16,240 bases of DNA from an uncultured Lachnospiraceae bacterium (GTDB lineage Bacteria > Bacillota > Clostridia > Lachnospirales > Lachnospiraceae), in assembly GCA_910580005.1 (NCBI GenBank), contig CAJTXH010000061.1, forward strand, positions 1 to 16,240. The letters run 5' to 3'. The position numbers and the translations under genes are program-made. Within the stretch, counting starts at the first letter, position 1; each line of letters starts with the position of its first letter. The notes beneath the pieces were generated by a model that made no database searches, was not told the origin of the DNA, and saw only the letters and a program-made list of their open reading frames with translations. Below, in pieces: positions 1-6,762 of this stretch.

Positions 1-51
1 GTGCTGAAAGCACTGATTTGTTACTATGAAGCCGTAAGGCTGAATAGTAAC
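1..51 (-). repeat. Partial copy of palindromic repeat element (5' part)
   Basis: Read on the minus strand, this stretch aligns with the 5' third of the complete element at 2668-2832. Both start with GTTACTAT, close a first hairpin with ATAGTAAC (here 44-51 pairs with 20-27), and then carry a second small hairpin made of GTGCT and AGCAC arms (1-5 and 9-13). The interior of the first hairpin differs between copies but here still pairs (GCC with GGC), so the fold is kept. The rest of the copy lies beyond the left edge of the window. It starts 37 bp after the stop codon of the aldo/keto reductase and points the same way as that gene. Confidence 0.8.
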
Positions 52-88
52 AATATGTATTTATTTCTGTCAAAATTATGTGTTATAT

Positions 89-1231
89 TCAAATATCTTT
101 TGCATTGGCAAGTTTATTTGCAAAATCACTCATAGCTTCTGATATTTTTATCTGCTGTGGACAGACTGCTTCACAACTGCGGCATCCAATACATGCTGAT
201 GGATGCTTTTCTTCTGGCACTGCCATTAATGCCATTGGTGCTATAAAACCTCCGCCAGTAAAGTTATGTTCATTATAAAGCTTTATAAGCCCAGGTATAT
301 CTAAACCCTTTGGACAGTGGCTTGTACAGTAATGGCATGCTGTACAAGGAAGGCGTCTGCTTAATATGCCATCTGCAATTCCAAGCAGTGTGTCCATTTC
401 CTTTTTAGAAAGCGGTTTTTCAGTGCCAAAAGTCTTTATATTATCCTGCACCTGTTTAAAGTCTGACATTCCAGAAAGTATCATTGTAACACCTTCTATG
501 CTTTGCAGGAAACGGAATGCCCATGCTGGTATCTCCTCTTCAGGACGCATATCTGCAAGCTTTTCTGCTGCATCTTCTGGAAGTTTGGCAAGTTTGCCGC
601 CACGTAATGGCTCCATAACCCATATTGGTATTTTGCGCTGGTTTAAAAGTTCTACTTTGGCTTTGGCATTCTGGAATGACCAGTCAATATAATTAAGCTG
701 TATCTGGCAGAATTCCATTTTATCACCATATGCCTTAAGAAAACGCTCCAGTATTTCATAGCTTCCATGTATAGAAAAACCAAGATGGCGTATGCGTCCG
801 TTTTCCTTCTGTTTTGTAAGATACTTATAAATTCCATATTTTTCATCGAGGTATTTATCAATGTTCATTTCACATACATTATGGAATAAATAAAAGTCGA
901 AATAATCTACCCTGCACTTTTTTAACTGTTTTTCAAATATTTCTTCAACCTTATCCATATTTGAAAGGTCGTATCCTGGAAATTTTGAAGCGAGGTAAAA
1001 GCTGCCACGTGGGTAAGATTCCAGCACTTTGCCCATTACGATTTCTGAATTTCCGCTATGGTAGCCCCATGCTGTATCAAAATAGTTAATGCCATTCTTC
1101 ATCGCATAAGAAACCATCTCCGCTGTTTTTGCCTCATCAATATTTGAATCATCACCATCAAAAACAGGAAGGCGCATTGTACCCATGCCAAGTGCTGGAA
1201 GTGTAATATCCTGGAATTTTTTTGTTACCAT
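89..1231 (-). CDS. Aldo/keto reductase with C-terminal two-[4Fe-4S] ferredoxin domain
   Basis: A 380-residue cytoplasmic oxidoreductase. Residues 1 to about 290 form an AKR barrel: the family tetrad is visible as D52 and Y57 (in NYFDTAWGY), K83 (LASKF) and H117 (YLFHN). From about residue 298 a ferredoxin-like tail carries two cysteine groups, CTACHYCTSHCP and CIGCRSCEAVCP, each able to hold a [4Fe-4S] cluster. This fused type is common in anaerobes; the substrate is unknown and electrons may pass between NAD(P)H or flavin donors and the clusters. The start is supported by GAAGGG (minus strand, 1240-1245) 8 bp upstream. It is transcribed alone, divergently from cobD, and ends 37 bp before a palindromic repeat that may serve as its terminator. 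Confidence 0.93.
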   Translation of the reverse strand: MVTKKFQDITLPALGMGTMRLPVFDGDDSNIDEAKTAEMVSYAMKNGINYFDTAWGYHSGNSEIVMGKVLESYPRGSFYLASKFPGYDLSNMDKVEEIFEKQLKKCRVDYFDFYLFHNVCEMNIDKYLDEKYGIYKYLTKQKENGRIRHLGFSIHGSYEILERFLKAYGDKMEFCQIQLNYIDWSFQNAKAKVELLNQRKIPIWVMEPLRGGKLAKLPEDAAEKLADMRPEEEIPAWAFRFLQSIEGVTMILSGMSDFKQVQDNIKTFGTEKPLSKKEMDTLLGIADGILSRRLPCTACHYCTSHCPKGLDIPGLIKLYNEHNFTGGGFIAPMALMAVPEEKHPSACIGCRSCEAVCPQQIKISEAMSDFANKLANAKDI

Positions 1232-1307
1232 TATTTTTTCCCTTCTTTTTTATTTCTTAGTAACAGGAATGCAGAAAACTTTCCTGTCTAATAGCAGTAA
1301 TAAACTT

Positions 1308-1336
1308 ATTATATACTTTTCCTGGCAGATACACAA
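1308..1336 (-). promoter_or_regulatory. Sigma-A-type promoter for the aldo/keto reductase
   Basis: On the minus strand, TTGTGT (plus coordinates 1331-1336) is followed after exactly 17 bp by a perfect TATAAT (1308-1313), about 77 bp upstream of the start codon. Immediately upstream of the -35 box lies the short inverted repeat AAAACC-TT-GGTTTT (1341-1354), which could be an operator. The -35 matches only 4 of 6 consensus bases. Confidence 0.6.
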
Positions 1337-1495
1337 CACTAAAACCTTGGTTTTCCAGGACAAACTATATGAATAAATAACATGGGATAATGTTTAGCCT
1401 GGATACTGGAAACCCACTGTCTGCTGGCAAAGCCCGGAATTATAGCCGGAAGTTATGTTGTATGGCAGGTTAAAGTATCAAAAAATAGAAATTTG

Positions 1496-1504
1496 TGGTA
1501 TACT
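1496..1504 (+). promoter_or_regulatory. Extended -10 promoter for cobD-like gene
   Basis: TGGTATACT is an extended -10 element (TGn plus TATACT) about 80 bp before the cobD start. There is no good -35 at the right distance, which is tolerated for extended -10 promoters. A Shine-Dalgarno-like AGGAAG followed by an ATG-TAA start-stop pair (1533-1538) lies in the leader and is probably fortuitous. Confidence 0.45.
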
Positions 1505-1582
1505 TTATTTACGGGACATGAGGAAGTAAAAAATGTAAAATAATAATGATACTTATAAATGGAAGTTAAGGGATATAAAAAT

Positions 1583-2662
1583 ATGGACAATATAAAACCA
1601 CAATCAATTGTCAATGGTTTAAAAGACATTCTGCTATACAAGCATGGCGGGGATATTTACCATAATGATGTAAGTTATGATTTTTCAGTAAATACTAATC
1701 CTTTGGGACTGCCGCCTATTGTAAAGAAAGAGCTTGTGGAAAGCATAGATATGTTTTGCAGATATCCGGATATACAATGCAGTGAATTATGTGAGGCAGT
1801 TTCTATGCAAGAAAATATTCCAAGTGAAAACCTGATGTTTGCCAATGGGGCTTCTGAAATTTTTAAGCTTGCTGTTGATGCAATAAAGCCACATAAAGCA
1901 CTAGTTACAGCCCCGTCATTTTCAGGATACAGCCATGTATTAAAAGGTGCAGGTGCTGGAATAGAATATTATTACCTGGAAGAAGGAAAAAACTTTGTAT
2001 TAGATATAGATATATTAGGAAAAATACCTGCTGGCTGTGACATGGTTTTTCTTTGCAGCCCATGTAACCCTACAGGAAGAATTATTAGCAAAGAAGTGTT
2101 TCTTAAAGTGTTGTCTTACTGTGAAAATAAGAATATTTATCTTGTTGCAGATGAATGTTTTTTAGGATTTCTGGATGATTATGAAAAACTAAGCATGAAA
2201 AGTGAACTTAGCAGCGGTTATCTTATAATAGTTAATGCATTTACAAAATTATATGCAATGGCTGGTTTAAGGCTTGGCTGGTGTGCCTGCGGCAATAAAA
2301 AGCTGCTTGCAAAAATGCGGCAGATGCAGCCAGAATGGAGTGTGTCGGTGCCTGCACAGCTTGCGGGTATTTATGCACTTAAAGACAAGGATTATATTGT
2401 AAGGACAAGAAGGTTAATACGGCAGGAGAAACCTAAAATGGCAGAGTTGCTTGAAAATAAGGGGATTAAAGTGTTTCCGTCAGATGCAAATTTCCTGCTG
2501 GTTAAAAGTAAGATTAACTTATATAAAAAATTTCTTGCAAAACATGTGTTAATACGCCAATGCAATAATTTTACGGGACTGTCAGATGGATTTTACCGGA
2601 TTGCCATACGTTCCGCTGAAGAGAACAGAATGTTCAATAAAATTTTAATGGAGATAGTGTAA
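1583..2662 (+). CDS. cobD: CobD-like L-threonine-O-3-phosphate decarboxylase (PLP-dependent, aminotransferase fold)
   Basis: A 359-residue fold-type I PLP enzyme. CobD decarboxylates L-threonine phosphate to aminopropanol phosphate for the nucleotide loop of cobalamin. Features shared with CobD are the N-terminal HGGDIY and DFSVNTNPLG, the CSPCNPTG loop, the PLP-lysine segment AFTKLYAMAGLRLGW (K222), and the C-terminal VLIRQCNNFTGL...FYRIAIRS, which is typical of CobD and less so of HisC. The ATG at 1583 is preferred over the in-frame ATG at 1559, because AAGGGA (1568-1573) lies 9 bp before 1583 and nothing comparable precedes 1559. No other cobalamin gene is in the window, so a histidinol-phosphate aminotransferase-like role is the alternative. 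A palindromic repeat starts 5 bp after the stop and may act as a terminator. Confidence 0.85.
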   Translation: MDNIKPQSIVNGLKDILLYKHGGDIYHNDVSYDFSVNTNPLGLPPIVKKELVESIDMFCRYPDIQCSELCEAVSMQENIPSENLMFANGASEIFKLAVDAIKPHKALVTAPSFSGYSHVLKGAGAGIEYYYLEEGKNFVLDIDILGKIPAGCDMVFLCSPCNPTGRIISKEVFLKVLSYCENKNIYLVADECFLGFLDDYEKLSMKSELSSGYLIIVNAFTKLYAMAGLRLGWCACGNKKLLAKMRQMQPEWSVSVPAQLAGIYALKDKDYIVRTRRLIRQEKPKMAELLENKGIKVFPSDANFLLVKSKINLYKKFLAKHVLIRQCNNFTGLSDGFYRIAIRSAEENRMFNKILMEIV

Positions 2663-2667
2663 AAAAT

Positions 2668-2832
2668 GTTACTATTCACAGCTATGATGTTCATAGTAAC
2701 TAGCAGTGCTTTTAGCACTGGTTATGTACACATTTTGCACAAAAAACGTGCAAAATGGCACTGTAAAACTCGTATTTTTGACGAAAAAAACGTGTCAAAA
2801 ATCCTCGAATTTAATTGACTGTGAATAGTAAC
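2668..2832 (+). repeat. Complete 165-bp palindromic repeat element with 14-bp terminal inverted repeats
   Basis: The ends are perfect 14-bp inverted repeats, GTTACTATTCACAG (2668-2681) and CTGTGAATAGTAAC (2819-2832). Inside are successive hairpins: GTTACTAT/ATAGTAAC (2668-2675 with 2693-2700), CAGTGCT/AGCACTG (2704-2710 with 2714-2720), CATTTTGCAC/GTGCAAAATG (2731-2740 with 2748-2757, A-rich loop), and ATTTTTGAC/GTCAAAAAT (2774-2782 with 2794-2802). The terminal repeats could pair with each other or the left one within the first hairpin, so two folds compete. There is no coding capacity and no clear target-site duplication. Related copies lie at 1-51 and 16187-16240. It could be a MITE-like non-autonomous element or a structured RNA repeat serving as terminator or 3'-end stabiliser. 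Confidence 0.88.
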
Positions 2833-2870
2833 TAAAAAGTACTTCTAACCTGAATAATAATTAAATCCAA

Positions 2871-2899
2871 TTGACAATCTATAGAATAAGTTTTATATT
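2871..2899 (+). promoter_or_regulatory. Sigma-A-type promoter for purC
   Basis: A perfect TTGACA (2871-2876) is followed after 17 bp by TATATT (2894-2899), about 50 bp before the purC start codon. The resulting leader is short and shows no purine riboswitch. The promoter starts 39 bp after the palindromic repeat. Confidence 0.8.
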
Positions 2900-2947
2900 T
2901 ATTATTGTAAATATTTAGAAATACACACAGAAAGCAGAGGTCATTTT

Positions 2948-3823
2948 ATGAAAGCATTTTCACCTGTTAAAGAGGGCAAAGTACGTGAAGTATATGATAA
3001 CGGTGACAGCCTGGTTATTGTTGCGACAGACAGGATTTCAGCATTTGATATAATACTTAAAAATGAAGTTACAGACAAAGGCGCTATACTTACACAGATG
3101 TCAAAGTTCTGGTTTGGTTTTACTAGTGATATTGTACCTAACCATATGATTTCTACAGATGCAAAAGATATGCCAGAATTTTTTGGAAGTGAAAAATTTA
3201 ATGGAAACAGTATGCTTTGCAAGAAGCTGGAAATGCTTCCTATAGAATGTATAGTCCGTGGATATATTACTGGCAGCGGCTGGGAGAGTTATAAGGAAAG
3301 TGGTACTGTCTGCGGAATAAAACTTCCAGAAGGGCTTAAAGAGTCAGACAAGCTTCCAGAGCCAGTGTATACTCCTACAACAAAAGCAGATTTAGGTGAC
3401 CATGACGAACATATAACATTTGAAGAAAGTATACAAATTCTTGAGAAAGAATTTCCTGGGAAGGGTGAAGAATATGCAAAGAAGATTATGGAGTGTACAA
3501 TAGCACTTTATAAAAAATGTGCAGAGTATGCGCTTTCTAAAGGGATTATAATTGCAGATACAAAGTTTGAATTTGGGCTGGATGAAAATGGTAATGTAGT
3601 TCTTGGCGATGAGATGCTTACGCCTGATAGTTCAAGGTTCTGGCCTTTAGACGGATATACACCTGGACAGGGACAGCCTTCATTTGACAAGCAGTATGTA
3701 AGGGACTGGCTTAAGGCAAATCCTGACAGCGGATATAAGCTTCCAGATGATGTAGTTGAAAAAACAACTGGCAAATACAAAGAAGCTTTCTTAATGCTTA
3801 CAGGCAAGGAATTTACACGTTAG
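2948..3823 (+). CDS. purC: Phosphoribosylaminoimidazole-succinocarboxamide (SAICAR) synthase
   Basis: A 291-residue enzyme of purine synthesis that joins CAIR and L-aspartate with ATP to give SAICAR. Visible family landmarks are the N-terminal nucleotide loop KEGKVREVY, ATDRISAFD, the first signature LPIECIVRGYITGSGWESY (97-115) and the second signature LPEPVYTPTTKADLGDHDE (136-154). DEMLTPDSSRFW near residue 220 is also characteristic. The length fits the longer, about 290-residue PurC class and not the roughly 240-residue class of many Firmicutes. The start is supported by AGAGG 7 bp upstream. It stands alone with its own promoter and has no other pur gene beside it. No convincing terminator follows, so read-through into the araA remnant and sugar kinase is possible. 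Confidence 0.96.
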   Translation: MKAFSPVKEGKVREVYDNGDSLVIVATDRISAFDIILKNEVTDKGAILTQMSKFWFGFTSDIVPNHMISTDAKDMPEFFGSEKFNGNSMLCKKLEMLPIECIVRGYITGSGWESYKESGTVCGIKLPEGLKESDKLPEPVYTPTTKADLGDHDEHITFEESIQILEKEFPGKGEEYAKKIMECTIALYKKCAEYALSKGIIIADTKFEFGLDENGNVVLGDEMLTPDSSRFWPLDGYTPGQGQPSFDKQYVRDWLKANPDSGYKLPDDVVEKTTGKYKEAFLMLTGKEFTR

Positions 3824-3878
3824 TATAAATAAATTTTGTATTTTATAAGGTATATACACCCAGCCTCCAATGTGGTAA

Positions 3879-4073
3879 GTTTATATTGAAAAGCTTATGC
3901 CAAAGGTTCTTGCAGAAGGTGCACGCCATACTGCATTTACATATGGCCTCACAGCAGGGTAGATGTGTGACTGGGCTGCAATAATGGGAATTGAAGTGGT
4001 AGTGATTAATAAAGATACAACAATATCCGGCTTTAGGCATGACATCATGCTTGGGAATATTGTTTACAGATAA
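3879..4073 (+). pseudogene. araA: Remnant of the 3' end of an L-arabinose isomerase gene
   Basis: The frame starting at 3900 reads PKVLAEGARHTAFTYGLTAG, one in-frame TAG (3960-3962), then MCDWAAIMGIEVVVINKDTT and on to FRHDIMLGNIVYR and a TAA at 4071-4073. This matches the C-terminus of AraA in order: the AEAWILAGGAHHT segment, LT..QMRDFAEM, GIE.VVID.DT, then F...LRWNEVYYR. The GGAHHT motif is degraded to EGARHT (one of the two His lost). An earlier in-frame stop lies at 3876-3878, and a deletion seems to have joined KLMPK directly to the LAGGAHHT-like part. Only the last fifty-odd of about 490 codons are left. AraA converts L-arabinose to L-ribulose, so this copy cannot be functional. The intact kinase downstream is the natural operon partner. 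Confidence 0.8.
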
Positions 4074-4086
4074 TAAAATATATAAT
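4060..4086 (+). promoter_or_regulatory. Possible promoter for the FGGY kinase inside the araA remnant
   Basis: A perfect TATAAT (4081-4086) lies 27 bp before the kinase start, with TTGTTT (4060-4065) 15 bp upstream of it. The spacing is shorter than the preferred 16-18 bp, so this may be weak or coincidental. If real, it would explain how the kinase remains expressed after the isomerase gene decayed. Confidence 0.3.
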
Positions 4087-4113
4087 GTGTATATACGCAG
4101 AATGGAGGGTAAG

Positions 4114-5697
4114 ATGAAAGACGCTATTATTAATGGCAGGACAGCACTTGGTATTGAATTTGGTTCAACAAGAATTAAGGCGGTTCTTGTTGATGACCAG
4201 AACAATCTTATAGGGATTGGTGGACATTCATGGGAAAACAAATATGAAAATGGTGTATGGACATACAGCCTTGACGATATCTGGGGAGGTTTACAGGACT
4301 GTTATTCACAGCTTGCAAAGGATGTCAAAGAAAAACATGGTGTTACTATTGAAAAGGTTGGTGCAATAGGTTTTAGTGCAATGATGCATGGTTATATGGC
4401 ATTTGACAAAGAGAACAAGCTTCTTGTGCCTTTCCGTACATGGAGAAATACTATAACAGAAGAAGCAGCAGACAAGCTTACAGAACTGTTTGGTTTTAAT
4501 ATTCCACAGCGCTGGAGTATTGCGCATCTTTACCAGGCAATTTTAAATAATGAAGAACATGTAAAAGACATTGCATATTTTACAACACTTGCAGGTTATA
4601 TCCACTGGCAGCTTACAGGTGAGAAGGTGCTTGGTGTAGGTGAAGCATCAGGTATGTTTCCTATAGACTCATCAACAAGGCAGTTTAATACAGATATGGT
4701 TGCCAAATTTAACAATGCCATTGCAGACAAGGGCTTTTCATGGAAGCTTGAAGATATTATACCAGGCGTTCTGGCAGCAGGGGACAAGGCAGGCATACTT
4801 ACAGATGAAGGTGCAAAGCTTCTTGATGTTTCTGGAAATCTTAAAGGAGGTATTCCGCTTTGCCCTCCAGAGGGTGATGCAGGCACGGGAATGGTTGCTA
4901 CAAACAGTGTTTCAGTACGTACAGGTAATGTGTCAGCAGGAACTTCTGTATTTGCAATGATAGTTCTTGAAAAACCATTGAAAAATGTACACCGTGAAAT
5001 AGACCTTGTAACTACGCCTGTAGGTGATGCAGTTGCAATGGTACATTGTAATAACTGTTCTTCTGATATTAATGCATGGATAAACCTATTTAAAGAATTT
5101 GCAGATGTCTGTGGATTTGAAATTAAGACAGGGGATATTTATGAAAAACTTTACAAGAAGTCAGAGGAAGGCGATAAAGACGGCGGCGGGCTTCTTGCAT
5201 ATAACTACTTTTCAGGTGAGCATGTAACAGGGTTTGAAGAGGGAAGACCTCTGTTTGCAAGGGAAGTAAACAGCAATTTCAACCTTGCTAACTTTATGAA
5301 AGTTACACTTTATACTGCATTTGGTGCATTAAAGACAGGGCTTGACATATTGCTTAAAGAAGAAGATGTAAAGATTGATTCAATATTCGGGCATGGTGGT
5401 TTATTTACAACAAAAGGGGTATGCCAGAAGATTTTAGCTGCTGCAATGAATGCACCTGTATCTGTAATGGATACAGCAAGTGAAGGCGGTGCATGGGGAA
5501 TGGCTATACTTGCATCTTATATGAATAATAAAAAAGATGGGGAGTCACTGGGTGATTACCTTAAATCAAATGTATTTGCAGGTACTACAGGTTCAGTTGA
5601 ACAGCCAGACCCAGCAGATGTAAAGGGATTTGATGACTTTATTAAGAAATACAGCAAAGGGCTTGCAATAGAGCGTGCTGCGGTTGAAAACCTTTAA
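4114..5697 (+). CDS. FGGY-family carbohydrate kinase, probable L-ribulokinase
   Basis: A 527-residue sugar kinase that would phosphorylate a ketose or related sugar with ATP in the cytoplasm. The N-terminal phosphate-binding strand-turn is visible as GIEFGSTRIKAVLVD (13-27, with E where many members have D). The C-terminal ATP lobe has GHGGLFTTKG (426-435) followed by APVSVMDTASEGGAWGMA, which resembles the clostridial kinases of arabinose operons. GFSAMMHGYMAFD and WRNT lie in the sugar-binding half. The ATG at 4114 is preferred over 4039, because GGAGGG (4104-4109) lies 4 bp before it and the upstream extension only reads through the araA remnant in another frame. The remnant ends 40 bp upstream, which supports L-ribulose as the ancestral substrate; xylulose is the main alternative. 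The frame is intact. Confidence 0.88.
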   Translation: MKDAIINGRTALGIEFGSTRIKAVLVDDQNNLIGIGGHSWENKYENGVWTYSLDDIWGGLQDCYSQLAKDVKEKHGVTIEKVGAIGFSAMMHGYMAFDKENKLLVPFRTWRNTITEEAADKLTELFGFNIPQRWSIAHLYQAILNNEEHVKDIAYFTTLAGYIHWQLTGEKVLGVGEASGMFPIDSSTRQFNTDMVAKFNNAIADKGFSWKLEDIIPGVLAAGDKAGILTDEGAKLLDVSGNLKGGIPLCPPEGDAGTGMVATNSVSVRTGNVSAGTSVFAMIVLEKPLKNVHREIDLVTTPVGDAVAMVHCNNCSSDINAWINLFKEFADVCGFEIKTGDIYEKLYKKSEEGDKDGGGLLAYNYFSGEHVTGFEEGRPLFAREVNSNFNLANFMKVTLYTAFGALKTGLDILLKEEDVKIDSIFGHGGLFTTKGVCQKILAAAMNAPVSVMDTASEGGAWGMAILASYMNNKKDGESLGDYLKSNVFAGTTGSVEQPDPADVKGFDDFIKKYSKGLAIERAAVENL

Positions 5698-5726
5698 AAT
5701 TTATAAAAAATTAACAGGACAATTAT

Positions 5727-5766
5727 AAAGGATGTGTGCGGTTATATATGTACACATCCTTTTAGC
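5727..5766 (+). terminator. Intrinsic terminator after the FGGY kinase
   Basis: A perfect 11-bp stem, AAAGGATGTGT (5727-5737) and ACACATCCTTT (5752-5762), encloses a 14-nt loop and its 3' arm runs into a short T run. It lies 30 bp after the kinase stop codon. The loop is longer and the T tract weaker than ideal. Confidence 0.65.
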
Positions 5767-5930
5767 TTTGTATTATTCATGTCTTGGAATTGACAGATAT
5801 GGGCAGCAGCAACTTGTGTAACAGTTTGAAATTTTGCATGGATAGATTATAGAAAATAGTGTAAAATAGTACAGTATTATAATTTATTATAGAAAGCAAA
5901 TATTCCAGCTTTCCAGGAAAGAGGTTTAAT

Positions 5931-6740
5931 ATGGGGAAGATTAAATTAATAGTCATGGATATGGATGGTACTCTTCTTAATTCAGAAAAGGTTGTAAGCA
6001 GTTATACAAAGGATTTGTTAAAAAGGCTTAGTAAAGAAGGATATAAGCTGGGAATTGCTTCAGGAAGGCCAATTACTGGATTAAAGCGGACAGTAAAAAC
6101 ATTAGGCATTGATAGTTTTATTAATTTTATGACGGGCTCTAATGGTGCAGAATTATTTGATGTTGATAACAACCAGGAAAATTGTTTCTACCAGCTTTCG
6201 CCAGAAATAATAGATGAAATAATTAATTTATATGCACCTTTTGAATTAAATCCATATGTATACCAGGGAGAGAACTGCTATGCATACAGGAATGACAGCA
6301 CAATAGAAAGGGCAGCCAGGAATAACCAGCTTGGCATTGTGCTTTGTAACCTTAAAGAAGAAATTAAGAAGTCCCAGAGTAAACTTGTACTTAGCACACC
6401 ACCAGAGAAAATGAAACAAGTGGAAGCTTTTTATGAGGAGCATAAATCAGACAGATACAGGGCTTTTAAATCACAGGCAGATATGTTTGAGTTTGTACAC
6501 CCTGGATTATCAAAAGTTTATGGAATAAAATATTACTGCAGCCAGCATGGTTATAATATAAGTGAGGCAGCTGCATTTGGCGATACTACTAATGATATAG
6601 AGATGCTAAAGGAATGTGGGACGGGTGTCTGCATGTGTAATGGAACAGAGGATGCCAGGAGGGCAGCGGATATTATCACAAAATATAGTAATGATGAGGA
6701 CGGGCTTGCAAAAGAGCTGGAAAGTATTTTAATGTTCTAA
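5931..6740 (+). CDS. Cof-type HAD-superfamily hydrolase (sugar-phosphate phosphatase-like)
   Basis: A 269-residue cytoplasmic phosphatase of HAD class IIB. Motif I is DMDGTLLN, with nucleophile D10 and acid/base D12; motif II is in ASGRP (43-47); motif III is the Lys of GLSKVYGIKYY; motif IV is FGDTTNDIEML (216-226) with Mg-binding D218 and D222. The cap of about 100 residues between motifs II and III identifies the Cof/YidA-like group, whose members act on sugar phosphates, flavin precursors or similar small phosphates. The exact substrate cannot be read from sequence. AGAGG lies 7 bp before the ATG. A TATAAT occurs at 5878-5883 without a good -35, so the promoter is uncertain. The next gene begins 22 bp after the stop, so the two are probably cotranscribed. 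Confidence 0.93.
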   Translation: MGKIKLIVMDMDGTLLNSEKVVSSYTKDLLKRLSKEGYKLGIASGRPITGLKRTVKTLGIDSFINFMTGSNGAELFDVDNNQENCFYQLSPEIIDEIINLYAPFELNPYVYQGENCYAYRNDSTIERAARNNQLGIVLCNLKEEIKKSQSKLVLSTPPEKMKQVEAFYEEHKSDRYRAFKSQADMFEFVHPGLSKVYGIKYYCSQHGYNISEAAAFGDTTNDIEMLKECGTGVCMCNGTEDARRAADIITKYSNDEDGLAKELESILMF

Positions 6741-6762
6741 AATAATTACAGGGGGTGTGCCT

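Larger units (their letters stand above)
1232..1558. other. Divergent intergenic region with GC-richer island and 13-bp tandem repeat
   Basis: This 327-bp gap between divergent genes holds the two promoters listed separately. Between them, about 1395-1465 is noticeably richer in G and C than its surroundings. It contains a 13-bp imperfect tandem duplication (AGCCCGGAATTAT at 1431-1443, AGCCGGAAGTTAT at 1444-1456). I see no open reading frame with a plausible protein and could not match the island to a riboswitch consensus I know. It lies upstream of the likely cobD transcription start, so it is not an obvious cobD leader. Confidence 0.5.

Noticed and set aside
1400..1475. Possible riboswitch (GGCAAAGCC and GGCAGGTT resemble parts of c-di-GMP or cobalamin types)
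   Set aside because: Only isolated words match, the required helices could not be drawn, and the likely cobD start site lies downstream of it.
1533..1538. ATG-TAA start-stop pair with a Shine-Dalgarno-like AGGAAG before it
   Set aside because: Too short to be a gene; a regulatory role cannot be supported from one sequence.
2668..2832. CRISPR repeat or phage attachment site
   Set aside because: There is no spacer periodicity and no integrase or phage gene nearby; the inverted ends and hairpins fit a palindromic element.
2833..2947. Purine riboswitch before purC
   Set aside because: The leader from the called promoter is only about 40-45 nt and lacks the three-way junction motifs.
4039..4113. 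Upstream extension of the FGGY kinase frame
   Set aside because: It overlaps the araA remnant in another frame, has no ribosome binding site, and the kinase fold begins just after the ATG at 4114.
5790..5795. Perfect TTGACA upstream of the HAD gene
   Set aside because: No -10-like sequence occurs 15-19 bp downstream, so it was not called as a promoter.
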